Shown: positions 54,239-62,462 of the stretch, one piece after another
Numbering within the stretch: position 1 is the first letter of the stretch
How the letters are laid out: the number at the start of each line of letters is the position of its first letter
Assembly (NCBI GenBank): GCA_038229135.1
Contig: JBBROS010000012.1
Span: forward strand, 25,610 to 89,609
Length of the DNA: 64,000 nucleotides
Reading direction: 5' to 3'
Source: JBBROS01 sp038229135
GTDB lineage: Bacteria > Pseudomonadota > Alphaproteobacteria > Acetobacterales > Acetobacteraceae
Notes under the pieces: generated by a model
Databases searched by the model: none
What the model was told of the DNA's origin: nothing
Seen by the model: only the letters and a program-made list of their open reading frames with translations
Translations under genes and position numbers: made by a program

Positions 54239-55185
54239 GCGGCCACGAACCCGGGGATGGGCGTCATGTGCCAGCCCTCGTCCTTGCGCTGGTAGTAGCG
54301 GTTGAGCAGGCGGGTGGTGACCGGGCCGGGGGCGCCGTTGCCGAGCACGCGGCCGTCGATGCGGGTCACGGGCACCAGGCCGCAGGAAGTGGAGGTGATG
54401 AAGGCCTCGTCGGCGTCGCGCAGTTCCTCCGGCGTGATGGGCGCGAGGCGGGCGGGGAGGCCGAGCTCGCTCGCGAGTTCCATCATGGTGAGGCGGCTCA
54501 CGCCCTCGAGCACGCCGTGGTCGGGGGAGCGGAGTTCGCCGTCGATGAGGGCCATGACGTTGAAGCCGGGGCCTTCGGTGACGTGCCCGGTGTCGCTGGT
54601 GAGGACGACGGTGTCGAAGCCCTGGTCCTGGGCGTCGAACAGGGCGCGGGTGAAATCGCCCCAGTGCTGGTTCTTGCAGGTGGGGTCCACGGCGCTGGGC
54701 GGGATGCGGTGGACCCGCTCGTGGACGAGCATGGAGAGGCCGCGGGCAGCCTGGTCGGGGCTCGCGCGGAGCACGAGGGGCTGGCAGTGGGCCATGAAGG
54801 TGTTCGTGCAGAGCGCCGGGTCGCGGGAGCCGGGCGGGGGTGCGCCGCGGGTGCAGGCGAACCAGACGAGGGTGTTCGGCAGCCCGGCGCGGCGGACGAG
54901 CTCGCAGAGGGTCCCGGTGATCGCGGCGCGGTCGAGGCCCGGGTGGAGGCGCATGCCGCGGCAGGAGTGCTCGAAGCGGTCCAGGTGGTCCTCGAGGCGG
55001 AAGAAGGCGCCGCGCCAGGTGTGGACCACGTCGTAGGTGGCATCGGCGTGGGTGAAGCCGAAGTCGCGGACCGGCAGGCGGGCATCGTGGAGGGGGACGA
55101 AGGTGCCCTCGATGAAGGCGAGCGAGCGGGCGTGGTCGGCCTGGTGGGGGCCGAGATGGGTGGGCATGTGCAGGCCGTCGAGCAT
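54235..55185 (-). CDS. class IV aminotransferase (D-amino acid/branched-chain type)
   Basis: 316 residues from ATG 55185, with GGGGAG 7 nt upstream. PLP-enzyme fold type IV: FGFTHADATYDVVHTWRGAF, the likely Schiff-base Lys in PTCKNQHWGDFTRAL (near residue 170), and the PLP-phosphate loop VTEGPGFNVMAL. It transaminates D-amino acids, branched-chain or beta-amino acids. It heads the operon with the FAD monooxygenase and the racemase-like protein, suggesting breakdown of an amino acid or amine-bearing compound (inference). Confidence 0.88.
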   Translation of the reverse strand: MLDGLHMPTHLGPHQADHARSLAFIEGTFVPLHDARLPVRDFGFTHADATYDVVHTWRGAFFRLEDHLDRFEHSCRGMRLHPGLDRAAITGTLCELVRRAGLPNTLVWFACTRGAPPPGSRDPALCTNTFMAHCQPLVLRASPDQAARGLSMLVHERVHRIPPSAVDPTCKNQHWGDFTRALFDAQDQGFDTVVLTSDTGHVTEGPGFNVMALIDGELRSPDHGVLEGVSRLTMMELASELGLPARLAPITPEELRDADEAFITSTSCGLVPVTRIDGRVLGNGAPGPVTTRLLNRYYQRKDEGWHMTPIPGFVAA

Positions 55186-55493
55186 GGCGCGGCTCCCCGG
55201 GGAATGGGGAAGGTTAGGAGGCGAAGGGTTTGGGGGCAACGGTGTTGGTGTCGCCACGCGAGGACGGCGTCGAACGTCGGGTCGCGCCGTCATCGCGAGC
55301 CGAAGGCGTGGCGATCGAGGGGCCGACGGACCTGCGCTGTGCGGCCCCTGGATCGCCACGCTTCGCTCGCGATGACGTTCAGCGATCCCTTGTAGCGTTC
55401 CAGACGACGGGGGACGGGGGCCGAGAGGAGCCCTCGGCTGGTGGCGGGCCATCGCTCCATGCGCTACGGGCTGGTGAAAGGGAGGAACGGCGA
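55186..55493. other. 308-bp divergent gap (aminotransferase / CoA-transferase)
   Basis: The gap holds the upstream signals of both divergent genes (GGGGAG for the aminotransferase on the minus strand, GGGAGGA at about 55480-55486 for the CoA-transferase) and, in the middle, R1 copy E. No reading frame with family resemblance is seen. Confidence 0.6.
55289..55377. repeat. 88-bp inverted repeat R1, copy E
   Basis: GTCATCGCGAGCCGAAGGCG and CTTCGCTCGCGATGACG arms around CGGACCTGCGCTG. This copy lies between two divergent promoters, so it cannot simply be a terminator. Confidence 0.9.
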
Positions 55494-56723
55494 ATGCTGG
55501 AGCATGATCGGTTGAGGCACGGCGCGCTGACGGGGCTGCGGGTGCTGGATATCGGGACGTTCATCGCGGCGCCGTTCGCCGCGACCTTGATGGGGGAGCA
55601 CGGGGCGGACGTGGTTAAGGTGGAGCTGCCGGGCGTGGGGGACCATGCGCGGCGGCTGGGGACGGCGAGTGAGGGCGTCGATGGAAGCGTGGGCGACACC
55701 TTCGTGTGGCTCAGCGAGGGGCGGAACAAGCGGTCCGTGACGCTGGACCTGCGGCTTGAGGAAGGGGCGGCGCTGTTCTTGCGGATGGTGGCCGGCGCCG
55801 ACGTGGTGGTGGAGAACTTCCAGGCCGGCACGCTGGAGCGCTGGGGGCTGGGGCCGGAGGCGTTGATGGGGGTGAACCCGCGCCTCGTGGTGCTGCGGAT
55901 CACGGGCTATGGGCAGACGGGGCCGTATGCCGGGAGGCCGTGCTTCGGGCGGATCGCCAATGCCTTCGGGGGTATCTCGTTCCTGTCGGGCGAGGCGGAC
56001 CGGCCGCCGGCGCAGCCCGGGTCCGCCACGCTCAGCGACTACATGGCCGGGCTGTTCGGGGCCTACGCGGTGCAACTGGCCCTGCGCGCGCGGGACACGA
56101 CGGCGCGCGGCCAGGTGATCGACCTGGCGCTGTACGACGGCATCTTCCGCATCCTGGACGAGGTGGCGCCGACCTACCAGAAGACCGGGTTCGTACGGCA
56201 GCGGGACGGGGCGGAGACGCCGCTGGTGGCGCCGCACAGCCACTACCCGACCGGCGACGGGCGCTGGGTGGCGATCGCCTGCACCAACGACCGCATCTTC
56301 GGGCGGCTGGCGATGGCGATGGGCCGGGGCGAGCTGGTGGAGGACGCGCGCTTCGCCACCAACGCGGCCCGGCTGCGGCACCGAGGGGAGGTGAACGGCA
56401 TGGTGGCGGACTGGACGGGGAGCATGGACCGCAACGCGGCGCTGGCGGCGTGTGCGTCGGCCGAGGTGCCGTGCGGCCCGGTGTATGCGATCGACGAGAT
56501 CTTCACCGACCCGCACTACGCGGCGCGGGGCAGCATCGCCATGGTGGACGACCCTCGCGTGGGGCCACTCGCGGTGCCGAACCTGGTGCCGCAACTGGGC
56601 GGCACGCCGGGCGGACTGCGCTGGCTGGGGCCGGCGCTGGGGGCGCATACGGAGGCGGTGCTGGGCGAGCTGGGGCTGGATGCCGTGGCGGTGGCGGGGC
56701 TGCGGGCGCGGGGGGTGGTGTAG
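55494..56723 (+). CDS. CaiB/BaiF family III CoA-transferase
   Basis: 409 residues; ATG 55494 has GGGAGGA 8 nt upstream. Family markers: GLRVLDIGTFIAAPFAATLM, ADVVKVELPG, SEGRNKRSVTLDL, VENFQAGTLERWGL and the catalytic Asp in ATLSDYMAGLFGAYA (about residue 182). It moves CoA between organic acids (formyl-, succinyl-, carnitine-type); the substrate here is unknown. It stands alone, followed by kup. Confidence 0.92.
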   Translation: MLEHDRLRHGALTGLRVLDIGTFIAAPFAATLMGEHGADVVKVELPGVGDHARRLGTASEGVDGSVGDTFVWLSEGRNKRSVTLDLRLEEGAALFLRMVAGADVVVENFQAGTLERWGLGPEALMGVNPRLVVLRITGYGQTGPYAGRPCFGRIANAFGGISFLSGEADRPPAQPGSATLSDYMAGLFGAYAVQLALRARDTTARGQVIDLALYDGIFRILDEVAPTYQKTGFVRQRDGAETPLVAPHSHYPTGDGRWVAIACTNDRIFGRLAMAMGRGELVEDARFATNAARLRHRGEVNGMVADWTGSMDRNAALAACASAEVPCGPVYAIDEIFTDPHYAARGSIAMVDDPRVGPLAVPNLVPQLGGTPGGLRWLGPALGAHTEAVLGELGLDAVAVAGLRARGVV

Positions 56724-56900
56724 GGACCGGCCTCCCGGCACCCGCATCGCGGCCGGGCATGCTGGCGCAACCAATCCGGTCCGCCTTGCGTTCGAATGGG
56801 CTGCCGGCCTAAAGCTGCGCCGCCGCGGCCGGGCCTGAACGGCGCCGCCTGCACGGGACCCCATCATGCGCCGACCCGCCTCCGCCCCGCAGCCCAAACC

Positions 56901-58832
56901 GTGAGCCAGCCGCTCGAGGCCACGGCCCTGCAAACGGCGCCTGCCCACGGCGCCGCGCGTGGCCCGCTCCGCGCTGCCTCGGTGCTCGGGGTGCTCGGCA
57001 TCGTGTACGGGGACATCGGGACCAGCCCGCTCTATGCGCTCAAGACGAGCCTCGCCCACTTCACCGGGGTCGGCGTCGGCCGCCCCGAGATCCTGGGCGT
57101 GCTCAGCCTCATCACCTGGTCGTTGGTGTTGACGGTCACGGTCAAGTACGTGCTGCTGGTCATGCGCGCGGACAATAACGGCGAAGGCGGGGTGCTGGCG
57201 CTCATGGCCGTGGCGCAGCGCGGCTGCCGGGGGGAGCGGATGCGCGCCTTCCTCGGCCTCGTGGGCATCGCCGGCGCGTGCCTGTTCTTCGGGGATGGCG
57301 CCATCACCCCGGCCATCTCCGTGCTCTCGGCGGTCGAGGGGCTCGAGGTCGTCTCGCCGGCGTTCAAGAGCGCTGTGCTGCCGATCTCGCTCGTCATCAT
57401 CGTGGGCCTGTTCGCCGTGCAGGCGCGCGGCACGGCCACCATCGGGCGGCTGTTCGGGCCCGTGATGGCGGTGTTCTTCGCCGTGATCGCCGTGCTCGGC
57501 CTGATGCAACTGATTGCCAACCCGTCCGTGCTCGCGGCGCTCTCGCCCTACTACGCGGCCCGGGTCTGCATGAGCCATGGATGGCTTGCCTTCGTCACGC
57601 TCGGGTCCGTGGTGCTGGCCGTGACGGGCGCGGAGGCGCTGTATGCCGACATGGGGCATTTCGGGGCGCGGCCGATCCGGCTCGCGTGGTCCGTGTATGT
57701 GCTGCCCTGCCTGTTGCTGAACTATTTCGGCCAGGGCGCCCTCGTGCTGGCCGACCCGGCCGCGCTCGAGAACCCGTTCTACCTGCTCGCCCCCGAGACG
57801 CTCCGCCTGCCGCTCGTCATCCTCGCCACCGCCGCCACGGTGATCGCGAGCCAGGCGCTCATATCCGGCGCCTTCTCGGTCGCGCGGCAGTGCATGCAGA
57901 TGTCGCTGCTGCCCCGCATGCAGGTGCAGCACACGAGCATCACCGAGGAGGGGCAGATCTTCATGCCGCAGGTGAACGTGGCGCTGATGCTCGGCGTGAT
58001 CCTACTCGTGCTGGCCTTCCGCACCAGCGACAGCCTGGCTTCGGCCTACGGCATCGCCGTCACGGGAACGTTCCTTTGCACGACGCTGCTGGCCACGGTC
58101 GTGTTCCGCCGCCGCTACGGCTGGAGCCGGTGGCTGGTGGTCGCGGTGTTCGGCCCGCTGTTCCTGCTCGACCTGCTGTTCTTCGGCGCCAACGCGCTCA
58201 AGATTCCGGATGGCGGCTGGGTGCCGCTGATGCTCGGGCTGGCCATCATGGGCATGATGACCAGCTGGTTCCGCGGCAGGGAGCTGATGCTGGCGCGGTG
58301 GAAGCAGGACAGCCTGCCGCTGGCCTCGTTCCTGAAGCGGCTCCCGCAGTCCCGCACGGTGCGGGTTCCTGGGATCGCGGTGTTCCTGACGGGCAACCCG
58401 GACTACGTGCCCGCGGCGCTGCTGCACAACCTGAAGCACAACAAGGTGCTGCACGAGCATGTCCTGTTCGTGACCGTGCAGAACCTGGACGTGCCGGAGG
58501 CGGCGCAGGAGGCACGGGCGGAGGTGTCCGAGCTTGCCCCCGGGGTGCATAGGGTGACGCTGCGCTACGGCTTCATGGAGAGCCCCAACATCCCGCGCGC
58601 GCTCGAGGAACTGGCCGAGCGCCCGCCTGGCCCGGGGCACATCGACTACGACCCCATGCAGGCGAGCTTCTTCCTGGGCCGCGAGGTGCTCGTGCGGGCC
58701 ATGGTGCCGAAGCTGCCGCGGTGGCGCCTTTTCCTGTTCCTGCTCATGGCGCGCAATGCCATCCCGGCCACCGAGTTCTTCCGCATCCCCAGCGACCGCG
58801 TGGTGGAACTGGGCGTGCGTGTCGCGATCTAA
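56901..58832 (+). CDS. kup: Kup-type potassium transporter
   Basis: About 643 residues from GTG 56901; an upstream ATG at 56796 would add a basic, unconserved stretch. KUP signatures: GIVYGDIGTSPLYALKTSL, RADNNGEGGVLALMA, FFGDGAITPAISVLSAVEGL and SQALISGAFSVARQCMQMSL. About twelve membrane segments are followed by a C-terminal cytosolic domain (about 500-643). It imports K+ with protons. A single gene. Confidence 0.95.
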   Translation: MSQPLEATALQTAPAHGAARGPLRAASVLGVLGIVYGDIGTSPLYALKTSLAHFTGVGVGRPEILGVLSLITWSLVLTVTVKYVLLVMRADNNGEGGVLALMAVAQRGCRGERMRAFLGLVGIAGACLFFGDGAITPAISVLSAVEGLEVVSPAFKSAVLPISLVIIVGLFAVQARGTATIGRLFGPVMAVFFAVIAVLGLMQLIANPSVLAALSPYYAARVCMSHGWLAFVTLGSVVLAVTGAEALYADMGHFGARPIRLAWSVYVLPCLLLNYFGQGALVLADPAALENPFYLLAPETLRLPLVILATAATVIASQALISGAFSVARQCMQMSLLPRMQVQHTSITEEGQIFMPQVNVALMLGVILLVLAFRTSDSLASAYGIAVTGTFLCTTLLATVVFRRRYGWSRWLVVAVFGPLFLLDLLFFGANALKIPDGGWVPLMLGLAIMGMMTSWFRGRELMLARWKQDSLPLASFLKRLPQSRTVRVPGIAVFLTGNPDYVPAALLHNLKHNKVLHEHVLFVTVQNLDVPEAAQEARAEVSELAPGVHRVTLRYGFMESPNIPRALEELAERPPGPGHIDYDPMQASFFLGREVLVRAMVPKLPRWRLFLFLLMARNAIPATEFFRIPSDRVVELGVRVAI

Positions 58833-58889
58833 CGGCAACGAAGGGCGTGGTCGCGCGTTGGACCGTCATCGCGTAAGGCTAGGCAGGTG

Positions 58890-59240
58890 ATGACCAAGGT
58901 AACACTCTTGCTGGCCCAAGGGCCGGGCAAGCCCGAAGGCGATCTCGAGGACAGGCTCGAGATGATGCTCGACCTCACGCCCCAGGGCCAGCTCGACCCG
59001 GCCGCCTACGATGCCGCCCCGGCGCCTTGGCTCGCCAGCCGGAAGCGGGAAGGCAGTTCGGTGCGGAACCTCGAGATCATCCGGCTGGACGAGGGGTGGG
59101 CGTTGCAGAGCACCAATAGCGGGGACGACCCCATCTGGGTGTTCGACGGACATATCTACCGCCCGGGCGAGCTCGTCCGCCTGCGCCGCCCGGATGGCGA
59201 GGAGATGCTGTTCCGCATCGTCAACACCGAAGCCGACTGA
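58890..59240 (+). CDS. hypothetical protein, 116 residues
   Basis: Not recognised. An acidic small protein without signal peptide or membrane segment. The N-terminal half is KVTLLLAQGPGKPEGDLEDR; the C-terminal half predicts beta strands (NLEIIRLDEGWALQSTNSGD, IWVFDGHIYRPGELVRLRRP). A GTG at 58887 directly precedes ATG 58890; AGGCAGG lies upstream. It sits between kup and a binding protein, with about 50 bp of short tandem repeat behind it. Confidence 0.65.
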   Translation: MTKVTLLLAQGPGKPEGDLEDRLEMMLDLTPQGQLDPAAYDAAPAPWLASRKREGSSVRNLEIIRLDEGWALQSTNSGDDPIWVFDGHIYRPGELVRLRRPDGEEMLFRIVNTEAD

Positions 59241-59274
59241 CGCCGTATCCGACTGACGCCGAATCAGACTGACG
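59226..59274. repeat. 16-bp tandem repeat at the end of the 116-residue gene
   Basis: Three imperfect units based on CCGACTGACGCCGTAT run from the last codons of the hypothetical gene into the gap. Each unit contains TGA in the same frame, so the stop codon is itself repeated. Confidence 0.8.
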
Positions 59275-59325
59275 GTGGCCTCGGTCATGGCCTAGCCTCC
59301 CGCATCCAAGCCGGAGGACACGCCC

Positions 59326-60888
59326 ATGCGCCGCCGCACCCTTCTGTCCGCCATGCCCGCGCTGCTCGCGGCACCAGCCATTGCCCAGCGCACGCCCCTG
59401 CTGCGCTTCGTGCCGCAATCCAACCTCACGAGCCTCGACCCGATCTGGACGACGGCGACCGTGACGACGAACCACGCCTACTATGTCTACGACGTGCTGT
59501 ACGCCACCGACGCGCGGCTGATGCCGAAGCCGCAGATGGCCGAGGGCCACAGCGTGAGCGACGATGGCCGGGCCTGGACCTTCCGCCTCCGCGACGGCCT
59601 CGTGTTCCACGACGGGACGCCCGTCCGCAGCCGGGACTGCGCCGCCTCCCTGGCGCGTTGGAGCAAGCGCGACGCCTACGGCCAGCTCATGGCCGCGGTG
59701 GTGGACCGCTACGACACGCCGGACGACCGCACCCTCGTCATCCGGCTCACCCGCCCATTCCCGCTCCTGCTGGCCGCCATCAGCAAGCCGGACAGCAACG
59801 TCGCGTTCATCATGCCCGAGCGGATTGCCAACACGGACCCGATGCGGGGCTTCACCGAGGTGGTGGGCTCCGGCCCCTACCGCTTCCTGCCGGACGAGTA
59901 CGTGTCGGGCAGCCGCGTGGCGTATGCGCGGTTCGACGGCTACCGGCCCCGGAGCGAGCCGCCCGAATGGGGCACCGGCGGCAAGGTGGCCCATTTCCCA
60001 CGCATCGAATGGCACATCATCCCAGACCCGGCCACTGCCGCCGCTGCGCTGCGGAACGGCGAGGTGGATTGGTGGGAGAACCCGATCCCCGACCTCCTGC
60101 CCACCCTCGTCCGCGCCGGGATCACCACGCAGATCGACCAGCCCGGCGGCCGCATGGCATTCGCGCGGATCAACCACCTGCAGGCCCCGTTCAACAAGAA
60201 GGCCGTGCGCCAGGCCTTCCTCATGGGTGTGAACCAGGAGGACTACATGCGCGCCGCCCATGGCGACGACCGCAGCCTCTGGGCCATTTGCCGCAGCCTC
60301 TACCCCTGCGGCACCCCGTATGGCCGGGACACCGCCGCCGGGCCGATGCGCGGGGATGTGGATGCCGCGCGCCGCATGCTCGCCGCCTCGGGCTATGCCG
60401 GCGAGCCCGTGGTGGTCATCAACCCCACGGACTACCCCGTCATCGGCGCGCTCGGCCAGGTCACGGCCGCGCTGCTGAAGACGATCGGGTTCAACACCGA
60501 GCTGCGGGAGAGCGACTGGGGCACCGTGATCCAGCGGCGCACCAACCGCGAGCCGGTCGACAAGGGCGGCTGGAGCGTATTCCACAGCACCGGCGCCGCA
60601 ACGGCCTACGCGAACCCGGTCGCCTCCACACTCGTGCGCCAGCAAGGGGCCGCCGCCTGGTTCGGCTGGCCCGAGGATCCGGCGTCCGAGGCCATGGTCC
60701 AGGACTGGCTCGCCGCCCCCGACGAGCCGACCCGGACCCGGATCGCCGACGCCATCGGGGCGAGCGCGCTGGAGAGCGTCGCCACGGTCCCCGTGGGTCA
60801 GTTCTTCGTCAAGACCGCCTTCCGCCGCCAGATCACCGGCGTGTTGCAGGGCATCGCGCCATATCCCTGGAACGTGCGCCCGGCCTGA
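59326..60888 (+). CDS. ABC substrate-binding protein, DppA/OppA family (copy 2)
   Basis: 520 residues. Twin-arginine-like leader (RRRTLLSAMPALLAAPAIAQ), then SLDPIWTTATVTTNHAYYVY, LRDGLVFHDGTPVRSRDCAA and VVGSGPYRFLPDEYVSG of family 5 binding proteins. GGAGGA 8 nt before ATG 59326. Clearly paralogous to the 47.9-kb gene but with a shorter third of conserved spacing differences. It stands without permease genes and is convergent with two leucyl aminopeptidases, suggesting peptide uptake feeding peptidolysis (inference). Confidence 0.92.
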   Translation: MRRRTLLSAMPALLAAPAIAQRTPLLRFVPQSNLTSLDPIWTTATVTTNHAYYVYDVLYATDARLMPKPQMAEGHSVSDDGRAWTFRLRDGLVFHDGTPVRSRDCAASLARWSKRDAYGQLMAAVVDRYDTPDDRTLVIRLTRPFPLLLAAISKPDSNVAFIMPERIANTDPMRGFTEVVGSGPYRFLPDEYVSGSRVAYARFDGYRPRSEPPEWGTGGKVAHFPRIEWHIIPDPATAAAALRNGEVDWWENPIPDLLPTLVRAGITTQIDQPGGRMAFARINHLQAPFNKKAVRQAFLMGVNQEDYMRAAHGDDRSLWAICRSLYPCGTPYGRDTAAGPMRGDVDAARRMLAASGYAGEPVVVINPTDYPVIGALGQVTAALLKTIGFNTELRESDWGTVIQRRTNREPVDKGGWSVFHSTGAATAYANPVASTLVRQQGAAAWFGWPEDPASEAMVQDWLAAPDEPTRTRIADAIGASALESVATVPVGQFFVKTAFRRQITGVLQGIAPYPWNVRPA

Positions 60889-60890
60889 TC

Positions 60891-60925
60891 CTTTCTCCCC
60901 AACGGGGGCAAGGGAGGGACTGGCG
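60891..60925. repeat. C-rich/G-rich hairpin repeat R2, copy j (degenerate)
   Basis: CTTTCTCCCCAACGGGGGCA then AGGGAGGGA right behind the binding-protein stop, in terminator position. Confidence 0.5.
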
Positions 60926-60944
60926 AGGGCCTTCGCAGGTAATC

Positions 60945-61056
60945 GTCATCGCGAGCGAAGCGTGGCCGTCATCGCGAGCGAAGCGTGGCGATCCAGGGGC
61001 CGACGGGACTGTCCTGTGCCGCCCCTGGATCGCCACGCCTTCGGCTCGCGATGACG
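60945..61056. repeat. 88-bp inverted repeat R1, copy F, with a duplicated left arm
   Basis: A full copy spans 60968-61056. Its left 23 bp (GTCATCGCGAGCGAAGCGTGG) occur once more directly before it at 60945-60967. It lies between convergent binding-protein and aminopeptidase genes, ending 6 bp before the aminopeptidase stop. Confidence 0.9.
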
Positions 61057-61061
61057 TCGTC

Positions 61062-62462
61062 TCAAGGAGCCGCCTCGAACCCCGCCACGAGCCGATCCAG
61101 CAGCCGGACCCCCCACCCGCTCGCCCCGGCAGCATACCGGTCGCACGCCTCCGCCCGGGCCTCCACCCCCGCGATGTCCAGATGCGCCCAGGGCACCCCG
61201 TCGGCCACGAACCGCTGCAGGAACACCGCCGCCAGCCCGGCATCGGGCTGCAGCCGACCCTCCGTGCACTGCCTGATGTCCGCGATGTCGCTTTCCAGCG
61301 CCTCCGCGTCCCCGAACGGCATGCGCCAGGCGAGTTCGCCCACCGCTGCCCCGGCCGCCGCGACCTGCGCCGCCAATACGTCGGAGCTTGCATACATCCC
61401 GGCCATCGCGTGCCCCAGCGCCACGATGATGCTGCCGGTGAGTGTGGCGAGGTCCACCACCGCCGCAGGCTGGAAGCGGTCCACCCCGTAATCGAGCGCA
61501 TCGGCCAGCACCAGGCGCCCCTCGGCATCCGTGTCCACCACCTCCACCGTGATACCCGACGCCATCCGCAGCACGTCACCGGGCCGGTAGCTGCGTGCGC
61601 CCACCATGTTCTCGGCCAGCGGCAGCACGGCCACGACGTGCGCCGACGAGCGCCGCCGGGCCAGCGCCAGCATCGCCCCGGCGCAGGCTGCCGCACCGGC
61701 CATGTCGGCCCGCATCTCCCACATCTTGTCGGCCGGCTTGATGGACACGCCCCCGGTGTCGAAGGTGATGCCCTTGCCCACCAGCAGCACCGGTGCCCCC
61801 CGGCCTTCGCCGGACCGTCCCCGCCATCGCAGCACTGCGAGCCGGGGCGGGTTCGCGCTCCCGCCACCCACGGCGAGCAGCCCGCCCATGCCCTCGAGCG
61901 CTGCGCCCTCCAGTACCTCGACCTCCACCCCCTCGGCCTCGAGCGCCAGCAGGTGGCCGGCCAGCATCGCCGGTGTCTTGAGATTGGAGGGCATGGCCAC
62001 CAGGTCCCGCGCGAACAGCGCGCCCTCCACCCCCGGCCCGATCAACCGCCAAGCCGCCCGCGCCGCCCGCGGCGAGTCCACGACCACGTCCACGGCGCCG
62101 AGCACGGGCCGCTCGAGGGCCGGGTCCGGCTGCGTCACGTGCCGCGCATACCGGCAGGCCCGCATGGCCGCCCCGGCCGCGAAGGATGCCGCGTCGGCCG
62201 CCGACCATCCCCGCGCGTCGATTGCGATGGCCTCCACCGCGCCCAGCCGCGCGGCTGCCATCGCCCCCGCCGCCTCGGGCTGCGCCGGGTCGGTCCGCAC
62301 CAGCAGCACCCGCCGCCGGCCGATGGCGATCTCGGCCACCTGGCCCGGGCGTTCCCCGAACCCGGCCCGCGCCGCCCGCCGCGGCTTGGGCGGCGCCTCT
62401 TCGAGCCGCACCGGCACGGCCCAGACCCGGGCCTTGCTGTCGGAGACGAAGCGCGGTGTCAC
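61062..62462 (-). CDS. M17 leucyl aminopeptidase family protein (shorter, divergent copy)
   Basis: 466 residues from a GTG at 62462 that overlaps the next gene's stop (GTGA). The two-metal site is intact: VGKGITFDTGGVSIKP (Lys, Asp, Lys), MRADMAGA (Asp) and DTDAEGRLVLADAL (Asp, Glu, Arg); the usual NTDAEGR has Asp for Asn. The N-terminal domain is divergent and shorter than in PepA. It removes N-terminal amino acids from peptides in the cytoplasm. Tandem paralogue of the next gene, presumably by old duplication. Confidence 0.92.
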   Translation of the reverse strand: MTPRFVSDSKARVWAVPVRLEEAPPKPRRAARAGFGERPGQVAEIAIGRRRVLLVRTDPAQPEAAGAMAAARLGAVEAIAIDARGWSAADAASFAAGAAMRACRYARHVTQPDPALERPVLGAVDVVVDSPRAARAAWRLIGPGVEGALFARDLVAMPSNLKTPAMLAGHLLALEAEGVEVEVLEGAALEGMGGLLAVGGGSANPPRLAVLRWRGRSGEGRGAPVLLVGKGITFDTGGVSIKPADKMWEMRADMAGAAACAGAMLALARRRSSAHVVAVLPLAENMVGARSYRPGDVLRMASGITVEVVDTDAEGRLVLADALDYGVDRFQPAAVVDLATLTGSIIVALGHAMAGMYASSDVLAAQVAAAGAAVGELAWRMPFGDAEALESDIADIRQCTEGRLQPDAGLAAVFLQRFVADGVPWAHLDIAGVEARAEACDRYAAGASGWGVRLLDRLVAGFEAAP

